From contig CM049317.1 in NCBI GenBank assembly GCA_026874595.1, forward strand, positions 46,772,401 to 46,836,400: a stretch of DNA of 64,000 nucleotides, given 5' to 3'. Every line of letters begins with the position of its first letter. Position 1 is the stretch's first letter. Shown here piece after piece: positions 33,001 through 48,000 of this stretch. The position numbers were made by a program, and so were the translations under genes. Under the pieces are notes generated by a model. That model had not been told where the DNA came from and ran no database searches. It was given only the letters and a program-made list of their open reading frames with translations. The DNA is from Sipunculus nudus. Taxonomy: Eukaryota; Annelida; Sipuncula; Golfingiida; Sipunculidae.

Positions 33001-36000
33001 TGCATGTTCAGCCAAACAATTCATCTCAGGTCTTCCATCTTGAATATATAGTTCTCATGCCAAGTGAGGAAGACCCCTATCAATTTTGAGGTCACAAGGT
33101 CAAAGGTGAAGGTCACACGAGCCATCTGTCCAAAAATAAGTTTTAATGGATGATAATTCCTGCTTTTATTGATGTATGGATTTCAAACATGACTTGTATA
33201 TGTCCCATTGGAAAAGCAAGACCCAAATTGATTTTGGGGTCATGAGGTCAAAGGTCAAGGTCACAGGACACATCTTTAAAAAGATGTGGATGCATTTTCA
33301 GCCAAACATTTCATCTCAGATCTTTTATCTTGCACATATAGTTCACCTGCCAAGAGTGGAAGACCCCTATCAATTTTGAGGTCACAAGGTCAAAGGTGAA
33401 GGTCACAGGAGCCATCTGTCCAAAAAATTAGTTTCTGGATGATAATTCCTGCTTTTATTGATGTATGGATTTCAAACTTGACTTGTATATGTCCCATTGG
33501 AAAAGCAAGACCCAAATTGATTTTGGGGTCATGAGGTCAAAGGTCAAGGTCACAGGACACATCTTTAAAAAGATCAAGGTCACAGGACCAACATTGTTAG
33601 ATGGAAGAAACAATAAATATGCCAAGTGTCAGTATATGCTGCTAAAAATGGGGGTCTATTCTTAAAGGGGGGGGGGGGGGGCCTACTATGTCTGGGGATA
33701 CTCTGGCACCTGCGGTGCCAAGAAATGTCTAGTTATATATGGTTATATTTCACAGAAATAATCCCTGAAATAATCTCTCTCAATTTTGTTCCAGTGGTTC
33801 CAGTTTAGGGATTTTTGGCAAAGTTACAGAAAGCTTAGCTTAATCATTTTGCCAAATAAGCATAACAAAATAATTTACTACTAAAATTACAATCTCAGAA
33901 CTGGCAGGAGCTATGATCAACAGATTTTTTGCAAATGTTGGTCACATGAGTTATATTTGAAATAGATTTTTGGCTGAATGATTGGACCTTTAACAATGAA
34001 AGGACTGTGAGATACTTTGGTAAACAAGGCTAGTAGATTTATATTAGTAACAGACTGAGCTCTGTGTTATATAAACAGTGCTGTACAGGCAACATAAATG
34101 ATTGGTGTCCATATCCAGCCTATGTGTAAGATAAATCCATTGAATAAAATATATCTGTATTCTTACTTTGCTTTCAATAGGCATCTGTTAATTAACATTT
34201 TGATAATAAAACTTAATGAATATGTCAGCTTGAAAAAAGCATTGTAGCCAAAGTCTTTCAGTAATATGTAAACAGATTGACGAACAGGCCAAGATTGTAT
34301 CTGTATCTATAAATATCTGAGTAGAATAGACTGCCAACTATTTCAGATTTGGCAGCAGGCCAAGTTTCAGTCTCTATCTTACATTTATAGCTTTGGCAGA
34401 CTGCCAACTGTATTAGATTAGGCAAAAGGTCAAAAGTTTAGTCAGTACAGCCAGGTACAGGTCAAGAGTTCACCCATTTCAGTAGCTGCACTTTGCGTTA
34501 GTTTCGGTTCTCTTGGGGAGCAGCTGCCTTCCACAGCTGAGCTTGGTCAGACCAGCGCACCTGACTCAAAAGAAGTTTTATGTATCGGCCTGAAATTTTG
34601 ACTTGTCAATGCATCTTTGATGACTTTCTTGTACACTGGACTGGTGTTACCACCTTCTCAGGAGGAATTTGATATATCATCCTGAAATTGTGCCTATCTA
34701 TACATCTTGGATAGCTATCTAGCTTTGTCGTATACAAGACTGGTGGTGCCACCTACAATAAATTTTGCACAGTGTATGTCCCTGCTTATTTCTCAGAAGT
34801 GATTTGACACATCAGCCTGAAATTGTGCATGTCCATACATCTCAGACAGTTTTGTTGTATACAAGACTTGTGGCACCACCTACCATTGTTTTTGGGTTTC
34901 ATGCATCTGTGCACATAGCTCAAGAGTGGTTTGAAGTATGTGGCTGAAAGTTTACAAGTCCATACATCTTTGATGCCACCTACAAGCATTTTATGTGTTG
35001 TTTACAGACATGCCAGTAAAGGGGTGACGTTTATTTAATTGGTGCTTTTACTCAGGTTTAAATGTTTAGTACATGCATTGTACATGTACATGTCACACAT
35101 ATACTTGAGAGGTAACCAAGTACTCTTCAAATAATAGTCAGTCATGTTATCATGGAAGCATTATACCTGATGTATATCCCATTGCACAGGTTCACATAAG
35201 GCCTGTAGGCCTTGTTAAATAAAATATCCTGCATGGTAAGGGAAGTAGTTTTCAGCATTTCTAGCAAACACCTATGTGACTCTTGTGCTTTAACTTCTTC
35301 AAATTCAGAGTATTTGACTTTTTGCGAGACTGACAATATTTGTATTCTCTGCATCTCTTAGGATTAAGATTAAATGAATAATCTGTTTACAGTTGTCAAA
35401 TTTGAAAAATAAAACATAGTTCTTCATTTTAACAATATATATCTTCATATTTGTGTTGCTGATTTATAGAACAAGAGCCTGCTGGAGACAGAGCGAGACA
35501 GTCTGCTGCGCAAGCTGCTGGAGTACAGCAAGAAGCTTCAGACTCAGGTGGACTCCAGCGAAGAACTGAAGGAACTGGTCCAGGTAAACTACTCTGACTC
35601 TCCTTACATATACTGCTTGATCAATTTAAATCTGCCAGATTTGGTGATCAGTTATTAATTAAATAATATTATTTGTCCTTGAGGAAAATTGATTTTTAAA
35701 TTAGAAAACTGCATTCTAAGGAATGCAAGCCTCCACTATGTGGGGGTCCCTACTGTGGGATGCTCCCCAGCCTGTGTTTGCATTCACTTATTTGGCCCAT
35801 ATTCCCAAGTTCATTCATGCATGAATAACTGTACATTTGAGAATAAACATTGGTGATATTCCTGAATCTGGATTGTATGGCACATCCACACCATAATCTT
35901 AGCCTTCGTTGGCCTATTCCCTAAATGCTCTGAGAATTTCATGAGAATCTGTTCATCACTGCATGAGTCACTTTGTGAATAAACACACTGAAACACTTGA

Positions 36001-39000
36001 ATGGGGATGAACATATACCCTCCCATTCAGCAGCTGTGTCAGTAAAGTGGTCAGTAAAGTACCACAATATGGTTTGTGCAGAAAGTGAATGAGGTTTGTG
36101 CAGAAAGTGAATGAGGTTTGTGCAGAAAGTGAATGAGGTTTGTGCAGAAAGTGAATGAGGTTTGTGCAGAAAGTGAATGAGGTTTGTGCAGAAAGTGAAT
36201 GAGGTTTGTGCAGAAAGTGAATGAGGTTTCAGGATATCTTGATAATCTCAGGAGAAGATATCTGTCAGACTGTTAACTGAAGAAACTTTGAATGTTAGAG
36301 CACATCTGTAAATTAAAGTCCTCATGTGTAGACTTGCATTTTTAGCTCAGCTGACTATAAGTCATCTGAGCTATAGTCGTGGTCCATTGTCCGTCATCTG
36401 TCTTGTCTGTCCGTCCGTCCGTCCATAGATGTGGCACGTTTTGAAACCGTAAGACCTAGGAATCCAAAATTTGGCATAATGTTAGATGTCCCCAAGATCT
36501 CCTACCAAGCTGAAAACTGGGTCTTTGCGACTTCATTTCTTTGAGAAATTAAGGAAAAACCTCAATTTTTTATTAAAAACCTATTTTCACACTTCAGGAC
36601 TGCCTAATATCAAAACCACTCATCTGTTTTTCCTCATATTTACCATAAATAATTCTCTATATAGTTCCTATGTACATGCCAGAAATTTGGTCTGTATTAT
36701 ATAATTTAAAAAAGTTATGGGCCCAAACATAATGCATTTTGTAAATAATCAGGAAAGAAATTTGATCACTTAACACAAAACTTGTTAAAGCTAAGCACCT
36801 TTATTCCAGTAATATAACTTTTATTAATCAAAATTGTATAACCAAAATTAGAACAAAATCTTTAAAATTTTTTAAAATATTAGCAAAAATAAAAAAATTG
36901 GTACCTTAAATTTTGCCCAACTTTGACAATGGCACGTTTTTTCCTGTAACTGCTGTGGATTTAATTTTCAAAGAATGTTTTTATTAGCATTTCAACTGTT
37001 AACATCAAAAATTTGAAACCAGTTGATCAAAAACTGTAGATTTTATTCAAGTTTTCAAGCACCATGTCACATATTGTTTACGTCAATCTAGTGTTATGCA
37101 GTTTGCTAGAGCTCAGCTTCCCAGCTTCAGCTCTAAGTTCCTTAAATTTGGCATACAGTTTGATGTCTCCAAATTCCCTACCATGCCAAGAATTTGGTCA
37201 TTAGAACTTAATTCCTTCGAGATATTAATGAAAAACTTCATTTTTCCATTAAAAACCCATTGTTACACTACAGTAATACTTATGTTATTGAAGCTAGAGA
37301 ATTTTTTTCAAGTATATAACTTTTTTTAATTAAGATTCAATTGTATACCCAAAATTAGATCTGTATTTTGTAAATTTTTTAAGTTATTAGCATAAACATA
37401 AAATCAGTACCTTAAATTTTATCCAACTTTGACCAAGGCATGTTTTTTTTCCTGTGAGTACTGTTAATTTAATTTTCACAGCATGTAAACATAAGTATTT
37501 AATTTGTTTAAATCTGAAATTTGAAAATAAAAGGTTGAAAATTAGGCTAGTTATTGAATTTTATCTTGAGGCTCTATTGTAGTCACTTGCTTTGTTCCAG
37601 ATGCAGGTAGGCCACTCCAAGTCACTGAAAGTCAGCTATGCCAGGGTTCCTGATTTGTTACAGTCACTGGGGGAGATCCCCTGCTGTGACAGGTGTACAA
37701 TTGTTCTCATATCACACCCCCTTTCCCCCCCCCCCCCCATGAATATATAAATATACATTTGTATGCCTGATGTGGTGTTATATGACAAGATTGAGATTTA
37801 TGATGATGCAATTTAGAATTATGAATCAACGTTTATATTCAGAAATATATGTTATATTGGAAATGTATAAAAATTAAACTTAAAATAAAAAAATGAGGAT
37901 ATCATACAAGCATGTGTTTATTATTTTCAAGCCTCAGCAGAATTGGAGATCAGGCTTTGTTTGCCCTGAATGCCCCCCCTCCCCCAGCTGTCATTGATCC
38001 TTTGCACCTCACCATCACCTTTGCACTGGGACATTAGTTATTATTGCAAATGTGTACAATTTCTTTAATTTGAAAAATAATTGGATTAGAAATAATTAAG
38101 ATCTAATTGAAACATATTCTTGCCTCAGGAGAATGGAACATTAAGTGATCAGCTCTGTTTGTCCATCATCTCTCAATTATCATTAAATATATATATTAAT
38201 TATGAAATTTTTCCTTTAAGCACTGTTGAAATAACTTTCATATGCTGTATGTGTATGGATTTAAGCTATTAAAGTCTGAAATTTGAAAGCAACTTATGCA
38301 TTCAGATATGTAATATTGCAGATGAAAAACTTTAAAATATTAAAATATATTATCAGCTTTGTTTGTCTAACAGTTTGTCTGTCCTTTTTTAATTATTATG
38401 TAATTGTGAATGAACTGTTTAATCATGTAAGTATTGTTGAATTAAGTGGAAATCCTATATGTATATACACTATATTAATACAGAGATGTTGTAACTCCCA
38501 TCATTCCAGCCCCCCCCCCCCCCCCCCCCCCCCCGACCATTACCACTACCAAGTCCTTGCATCTGGGGACTAGGGACATCAGTTATATTTCAACTATATA
38601 CATTTTATAAAATAATAATACATATATTTAATAATATATATTATGTAAAATAGACCCAATTGAGCAAATGTGTAAACTACTGAACTGTCAACAATTCATC
38701 AAAAAGCCAGCCAATGATCATGGTAATAATATACATCTTCTGTTCACAAACTGCTCACATGCTTCAATTTTGACATTGGAGAATGCATGGTTTGGTCACA
38801 AAATATTATTTGCAACAATTTCTTACTCATCAATACAAAACAATTATGTCAACCAGCTATGGCATATATTGCCTTTTCCTCCTAGACCTTATCTCTATTT
38901 GATATTATTTTAGATTTTACCTTCAAGGTCAACTTCAGCTAAGCACAGTGACCCATATTTATAGCACCATGTCTTGAATGTTTACATCAAGTCATTGGTT

Positions 39001-42000
39001 AACAGTGTTCTAGGCTGTTACATAACACCTTCACTCCTTACTCCAGTAATTACCAGAGAGCCTTTCTCCTCTCTCTCTTTCCCTTTCTCTCTTTCTCTGC
39101 CAGTCTAGTTCTCTTTCTCTCTCTCTCACCCCTATGCCTCCCTTGCTCCCTCCGCCCCTTTCTGTTGACAGGTACTATAAACCTGATTTATTAGATATAT
39201 ATGTTGATGCAATTAAGAAATGTGAATCAACTGAAATATTCACATATACATGTTATACTGTAAAAGTATAGTTACATTTTCAAACCTGGAAAAAGATGAT
39301 ATTATAAAAAAAGGAATTTATGTAAAAATTGTTCATAATTTTCTGGCTCAGAAGAATGGGAATTAAAATGATTTGCTTTGTTTCTCTAGCTTTCTGCTTG
39401 TGTTAAATATTTAATAATTATGAATAAACTTTTTTTTCCTGTAAGCACTGATTAATTAAATTTCATATCCTGTACGTATATGCAAGGGTATTGTAACTCC
39501 CACCATCCCCTTCCCCCACCCCACTAAGTCCTTGCTCTTTGGCACTGTAAACAATATTTCTATTGCTATAGCATAAAATTTAATAATTTGAAGAAAATAT
39601 ATACAGAGAGACAGAGGCGTTGTAACTCTCATCATAACCCCCCCATCAAGTCCTTCCGCCTGTGGAGTGGGGACTTTATAGCAACTGTATACATATCATT
39701 AAATAGAAAAAAAATTTATTAAAAAAATTGGATCTCATTAGACAAATGTGTAAAATGTTGAACTGTCAACAGCCTGTCAGAAAGGTATCCCATGGAAACA
39801 CATGGTCAGATCTTAAAATATTATTTGCAACAATTTCTTCAATCATATAAAACCAACCCATGGCCTAGATTACCTCTTCTCTCAGACTTTATCTACATTT
39901 CATAATATTTTAGATTTTAACCTTCCAGGTGTTTAAGCACTGTTGAATGCTCCGTCCCTCTCTCTCTATCTCCCTCTATCTCTACATCCAACCCTCCTTG
40001 CTGCCCACACTGTTTCCTTCTCCGAACCCCATCCCAATGTCAGCCTCAGTAAATGAGAACAATATGAATCAGATATATTCATATATTCATATATTGTATA
40101 ACTATTTGTTACCTATGTACATGCCAAAAATTATGTCAATATTGTGTAATATGTAGATGTGGTGGGCATCACAATAATGTACCTTGTCAAGACCTAAGAG
40201 ATATAATGTCATACAGTCACAATTCATAAATCCCCTCTTCAGCATAGTTAATCATAACATTATATCTGTCAAATTGAAATCTTGCGGGCTTCCATACACT
40301 ATAGATCCTTCAACAAATAGCCTTATCATCATTCTACCACTGCTTAGTGTACTGTCATTGCATTCATATTTGCTCAAATATATCCCTATTTTCAACAGCT
40401 CCCAAATAAATAAAAAGTAAACCCCTATATTTCTCCCTACTAATCCATCAGTCAGGTAATTTCATACATCATTTACTCACATATTACATTATATTCCTTT
40501 ATAATAGCCTAACATGTCCATGATATTCATAAGGTTTGTCGACTAAAAATAGCATCACAATGGTGATACATTTATAGTCCAATCATGATCAGCTGAGCAC
40601 TGTGACCCATGGGTCCCTTGTTTACAGTTCTTGTGAAATTTTTATATATTATTTATGTTTTGAGTTAGGAATATGACCAGTCATACTGTGAGTGTGAAAA
40701 TCTTACCTGAAAGTTTGTGATGGTTTTACAGGACCAGGAAGACAAGATGACCAAGATGACTGATGAACTTCAGGAGAAGGTTGCCCAGCTACAGAGTCTG
40801 CAGGAGGACCACGTCAGACTTAACGAGGTACATGTAGGCCTATTGTTTCTAGATATTGCGAATGTATCGCATATTGTTGCTCAGGGGTTTGTATGTCCTA
40901 TTGAAAATGTTGGCAAAAAATTACGAGAATTCTACGAATCTAAGTGGCTAGAAGAAATAAAATTAAAGCCAAAACTAAGAACATGCGCATTACTAAAACC
41001 TTCATTCTCTACTGAACCTTATGTCACTCGTTATTTAACGCGAGAAAAGAGATCCTTAATGGCACAGCTTAGATGTGGAATCTTACCGTTAGAAATTGAA
41101 GTTGGGAGGTTTAAAAATATTCGAGACGCAATCACAGGTAAATTTAGAAAATTAAAACCCGAGGAAAGAATATGCACCATGTGTGAGGACAATTCAATTG
41201 AAGATGAAATCCATTTCATATGCTCATGTCCAAAATATGAGGAAATAAGAGAGAAACTTTACAAATCTATTCATAACAGTGAAACCGAGTTGTTAGGATT
41301 ATCTCCTAAAAGTCAATTTATATACCTGCTTCAAAACTGTGTTAAAGAAATCAGTGACTTTGTAGCCAAAGCATGGGAGATAAGAAAGAACTGTTTGTAC
41401 GCCTGTACCACCATTATCGACTAGAGAATTGAGTGTCATATAAACCCCTGCGAGGGTTGGGTACTATAAGCAGACATTTATTATATTTTTCATGTATTAT
41501 TGTACATGACACTATAATAAATAAACTCATACATGTTTAAAAGAGGTTTATATTCATTAAGTCTATAGGCCCTACAAGTATGCAGTATTACTTTATAGAT
41601 TTCCTAACAATGTTTGCCAGTATATATGCCTGTGTGTTTTGTCATACATATTTGCCTTATTTGTTTACATTTCCTTATCTAATTGAATTTTAAACCATGG
41701 AGATAAGCAGTAATTTACAGACTTTTCTGTGGGCATCTTCTGTACATTAAAGGGGCCTATTCACATAACAGGTATGTTTATTATGCATGAAGCATGAAGT
41801 TTTCTCCTTAAAAGTGAATGGTATCATCCAGTACTTAATCTTAACACCACATGCTTACTCCTTTAGAGGAAATATGTAGCACTGGGCACGAACAGTGGCT
41901 CAAACATAATCATTGTGTTTGCTCACACGCAGATCCATAACAATGTATAAAACAGGTGAAATGAGATTATAAGTTCATGTGCTGGGATGGTTTGCTCGGA

Positions 42001-45000
42001 AAATTTTGTATTCAGGGCCAGGCAAAGTAAACAATTGGTCTGACAGAATTCACATATTATTGCAAATGTGTATGTACCTTTAACATAATTTAATAGCATT
42101 CCATCTTCACTCTGTATCCAAAATATAATATCTCTCAAATAAAACTATAGATCAAATGTTATTCACCATATCTAGAATATTAATGGAAAATTAGAGATGA
42201 TTATTTAAAGGGTATGCACTGTCACCTTCGGTTGGATATTTTTTTGTGGCCAATCTTTCTGAAAAACTTTGTTGTAATTGCCTTAGTATATCTGTGGAAC
42301 AATCAGCAATGTATTATTACACAGCTGAAATTTTGCAACATTTTGGTGATGACATCTTATTGCCTGAAAGTTCCTGTTAGTCACATGCAGACAAAAAAAA
42401 CTGTCTTGACATAAAGCGATGATCATCTTCAATGAACTAATAAACAGGAAACAGTTCTTATAAAATTATAAACTCACATCAGCCTAGTTGTCTTACCTTC
42501 CTTTCTCCCCAGAGGCAAGAGGTGCCTGATTTCAGCCTACAGTTTTTCTTGAGTACTTTTAGTCAGGTTTTAATTTATGTGTCAATATATGACACATTTT
42601 AAATTACTCAGGATAGAATCGGTGATAATTTGAAGCATGTGATATCTCTGTCAGTTTGAGCTGCATGTATTTTATTTTCCTTTTTGTATGGTTTTATTAA
42701 GATCAGTTGATTCAAAGTCATCGGTCTAAGTGAAGATCAGCTGAGCGTATTGGTCAGCGTGTCACTTGTTTTACTCATTTGTGAAATGTGATTTATTTAC
42801 TGATTGTCAGTGTTTGTTCTTTAATGATTGAAGGAACTGGCAAGTCTGAACGGTAAGCTGTTAGGCCTACAGGAGACCCTGGACCAGAAAGATGCTGAAA
42901 TTAAATCCCTGACAAATGAAAAAGATGCTCTGCTTGGCAAGTGTCGCCTCCTGGAGGAGGAAAAAGAAATGATCAAAGTAAGTAATACTGTAATCAAATT
43001 TAATCAACGAAAGATTACAAGAAAAGAACAGAATCCCTTATTTCGTGTGCTTATGATATTTTTTCAAAAAATTATGTGGGCGCTTTACTTGGACCATATG
43101 TTTACCATATTCATGTTTATTCATGTAAAAGGGCTATAAATTTAGCCCCTACTGTGTTTGAATATCATGGAGTTGTCATGTTGACAAGATAATGTAAGTT
43201 ATTGCTGGAGTTTAGCAGTCTGCCAGCTATCAGATTGTGACCTTAGTTGCTGAAAGCTCTTACGTTTAATCCACTTATCAGCCATAGTTTGTCACATATA
43301 GCCTTTCATGTTTAAAATATGCTCAGACTACAAGCATTAAGTTAGGTAGAAATGTAAGTGTGAATGCATTATATCTCATAGAACCTCCTGATCAAGTATC
43401 AGTTAAAATCTATATTCACTATTAATTCCATCACCATCTTGTAATCTCAGTTGGATCATATTCCTCATATTTTAGGGTACATGTTATGAACGTGCTTTTA
43501 ATTTCTTCTGTATCCTGTCTCCTGAATGACAGACACACTGTTCAACATCAGAAGATCGTCTCCAAGGTTACATGCAGGAGGTTGACAAGCTTCAGAAAGA
43601 GGTGTATAACCAAGAACAGTCAACAAGAACCCAGACAGAAGAAGTCAGCCGTCTGACCCAGACACTGGCTCAGGAATCTGCTAAGGCGGCCAGTCTGCTG
43701 GAGGCAAAGGAAGCAGACAAGGTAAAGATATCCACTAACAGAAATTGTTTGCAGGAAATGTAGGGTTACAAACAATCCTGGCGGAAAAAAAATTGTGAAA
43801 TCCTAAAATTGTAAACTTGTAAAAATTGTGAAATTGTAAATTTGTAACTTCATTCAAAAGATTCCTCGACTGTCAACATCTGATTAAAGCACATTCAATA
43901 TTCAGTGTACATCTTGAAGCTGTGCACTGCAGCATGGGTAACTCAATATTTGATTGACACATTGAAAAGAAGGCATCCCTGCTCTGTTATACAGTTTGAA
44001 TGATCATAACTATCATGTTTTTTGTCAACAGCAAACTATTGAGGACCTGACCATCAAACTGAAGGATACAGAAGACCAGTTGTCCACGATGGCGGGATGT
44101 ATGGAGATGTCCAAGGAGGAAGTGTCAGCCGTCAAACAGGCTCATGACAAAATGGCTCAGCTCCTTGAGGTAACAGCAATTAGTCAGACAATAAGAATAT
44201 TGGACTGGTCAGTTTTGTGTAGCACATTGTACTCAGTCTACACATTTTATATTCAGCTGGTAGCTTGTGTTGCACAAAATCCTAAAAAAAACATGCATGC
44301 AGTAAATGGAATTACTTCCATGTCACTTACATCCATTTTTACTGGACTTGCTACCCAGACTTTGTTCAATTGCTCCATTTCTGAGTACTAATTCTTGGCT
44401 ACTGTACAGGTGGGCAGAGCTCAAATTTACTCCTAGGGAAAAAGTACCAGTCGAATATGCTTTATCAGATATAATGAGCTCAATATTTGAATATAGCAGC
44501 TGGTTAAACTGTAATTTAGATACATTTGTTTGAAGTTGAAACATTTCCCAGTTACAGCAGAATTGAGTTCAGGAGAGTATGAAGGAAATACATATTTTAG
44601 GTATGGTTGGTTGATATGGCACTAATGAAGAAATGTGCTTCAGTTTATGTTGCTTCAGGATTAAACAATTACACCAAAGTTCCTCTATGGTTTTGTTTCT
44701 ACAGAATTGTTGTCCCAGTTAAACATAACATGTGAGTAAAGCACATAAGGATACATTTGAATCATTTATGGCTCTGATATGTAATACCAGAACACATGAT
44801 CCTTAGATAAATTAAACAGTGTTTTACTAACGTAAACCACATATTACACAAAAATATTGAGTCTATATTGAGCCTATATGTGTCTGTATGTGTTTTTGAC
44901 AAAAGCATACCAGTCATTGGTATGGATAATATTAACTTGTATTGTACAGATCACTGAGGTAAATGAGCCACAAAATTAAGTTAACATCATTCAGAAAATG

Positions 45001-48000
45001 GAACCAGTATATCAGCATTACATAGTGATGATTAACTCTATTGGCTTTTTAACCATATTGCAGCAAGCAAAGACAGAATCACACACACTCAAAGTCCATT
45101 GCGGCCGCTTAGAGACCAAGCAGAAAACCATGGAAACAGAATTTGAAAAGGAGACCAAGACCCTCAAGGATACTCTAAATGAAAAGACAAAGGTATTTTT
45201 TTCACTTGGAAGATCAGAGATGTGTCTAACCACCTTGGTCTCACATACATGTACAAGTTAAAGTCAGCTATTTGCTTATCTTTTCTGTAGAATTCATGTA
45301 ATTTCTGGCTTACTCTGCTAACATATTAATGAACTCTTAGGTAAATCCTGTTAAAAAAAGTTCTTTTATCGCCTCTGTTATGGATACATGTGCTTGTTTA
45401 TCTACAAGCTGTTAGTTAACACAGCAATATTGACAAACAGAAAAACCATATAACTCAAGGTGGTTAGTTGCAGAAATTTAAAGATCACCATTTGCTTTTG
45501 CAAAACTCTGGTTCATGTAACTTGGCACCAGATGACCTTGTTGAATCTTGATAATGTTGTTAATGAATGGATAATGTTGGCAGGCCCACATGTTATAAGC
45601 ACCTAGATATAAACAAAAAATACGAATAGACCCCTTTAAGGACCATAACAGTATCCAGGGAATCATCTGTATCTCCTTCAGAGGAATTCCAGCCATGCTT
45701 ATGTTTAGCTCAGCAATGAGATATTTGAAATTTAAATATGAATTTGTTAAAATGTACAATATTTGATGTACTTATGAATCTCTCTTACAGTGCTAAGTTT
45801 TACAACAGAATATTTTTGTTTTCATGAAATGTTTGAAAGAATATTTGGCCCTAATTGGCCTTCTTCAGGGAAGGACTGACATTTTACAACAAGATTAAAA
45901 ATATATGTTTGTCTGTCTTTCCTTTTCACACCTGTGGCCTTCTTCTTTATTTACGATCAGGAAAAAGAAGATTTAGCATCTATGCTGGCTGAGGTAGAGT
46001 CCAAACTGAAAAGTGAAACTGAGAAACAACAGACATCAGCCAAAGAGAAGGAGACAGAGAGCTCAGCACTCTACCACATGCGCTTGGCCCAGTCTCACTT
46101 GAATGAGAGGTATGCGCGGCTCCAAAAGGAAAATGAGGAGACCAAGCGGCAGCTGGAACACACACTCGAGAGACAGGTCAGAGGTCATTTCAGCTCTGTT
46201 GTTATTGTTACAGTTGTAGCTCTAGAAGATAATGTATGCAGGAGGCAAATATCAATATGGCTTGCTGTGACCACTATAAGTTACAACAAAGCTCTCCAAG
46301 TACACTGATGACACCTGTCTTTTATGACTAACACTTACTCTTCAGGTCTGTTGTACCGGTGAGGAGATCATATTCTGTTTAGTGGTGGGCGGATCATCCA
46401 GTTTTTTTGAAAATCATTCGCTTTGCTGCCACTTTCAAGCGCTCGATTACCAAAGGCAACTATCGATTACATCATAATCATGATTTTTTTTTCCAGAATG
46501 CCTTAATGTAATCAGCAAAAATTATTCTTCAAATTTTTACCACATTCCGCGCTTCATATGACAAGTCTGTGTTCCCAAATAGGTCTTTATAAACCTATGT
46601 GAACTGGCAAGGAGCTGCAGAATTAGTGGAGAGTTTTCTAAACGAGATTTACATTGCAGAATGTCAGTGGTATGGCGTTGAAATGCCCCATAAATTCTCC
46701 AGGTCTTTGCCAATTTTGCGAGAATCTTTTAGAAATAATCTCTTCAACTGATGCCAGGTGCCGCTGCTGCTGTTAAAATTCTTCAATGGGGCTAACCCAG
46801 CCGGTCGAGTATTTGGGTTGCGGCTGAAATTCTTTTTGGACTAGTTTGCAATTTTATTTTGTATGACCTGCCGTAAGCGCACCTGGGCTCGTAAAATCTA
46901 CCTTCATGAGCTAGAAAAAACAGCCCCTCTATAGGCCTAACATTCTTAGATGCTCTTAATATCCATAATGAAAGATATTACCTGACCTTCTCATAGGAGA
47001 ATACCTGCTGGGGAAATTAGAATTATTAAGACATGCGGGCTGGGTTAAGAAAGTACAGTTTCACAGATAATTGCACATTTCTTTATATTTGTCTGAACTG
47101 ATTAATGATTGATCATCGATCAGTTTGAACAAACTGATGATCGATTATGAAAAAGGAACTAACTCCCACCACTAATTCTGTTGATTTCAAATTATAAAAG
47201 TCATGAAAAAAATGCTTTTCTTGAAGGACGAGGTTCCTATTGAAGCTTATATTTTGTATCTGTTCTTAAACTGACAAATTCTGCATAGCTGACTCATTTG
47301 ACCTGAACACAAAAGATAATCATTGCTCAATGCAAGTGCTCTTAGAAAACCTGTGTTATTGTATTACATGTCTGTTGGAAGCTTGTATATGATGATTTAG
47401 TGATCTATGGATCACTTAATTATCATTGCAGTACATGCCTGAAACATTCTTCTAACATATATCATTATATAATACAGTAAAACCTTGCCTAATACCCACC
47501 TCTTTTAAGCAACCACCTCAAAAAAGTGAACACTTTTAACAGTCTCATTACTTTTATTACTCTCTGAATCCAACCTCGCTTAGTAGACCACCTCAAAAAT
47601 GCAACCACCTAATCAAGGTCTCCTTGGTGGTTGTAATTAAGAGGCTTTACTGTATTCCTTTTATATACTGAGAAAAATCAAAATGTACTGCCTGGGATTC
47701 TATGAGAAAGCTGAATATGAAGGTCCATGGAACTTTGTGTTGCAGGCTGCATGGCATGAGGCTGAGGCTGAAATGAAACGCGAGATCGAAGACCTGAAAG
47801 AGAGGCTGCAGATGGGAGCAGAAGAGTACAAGACCAAGTACATTGAATGCCGTAAACTGTCCTTTGAGGTCAAGAAGTTGACCAGACAAGGTAAGTCTCA
47901 AATACAATTTCAGCTCTAAGACAGTTAGAGAGAGTACATCCTTAAGCAGAGTGGAAATTCTAACAGATTTGTTCAGTCCTACACTTGAAGTCAGCTTGAG

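Noticed and set aside
33176-33665. Two near-identical frames starting MDFKHDLYMSHWKSKTQIDF or similar
   Set aside because: Products of the ~290-bp subunit of the 31704-33701 element, not a duplicated gene.
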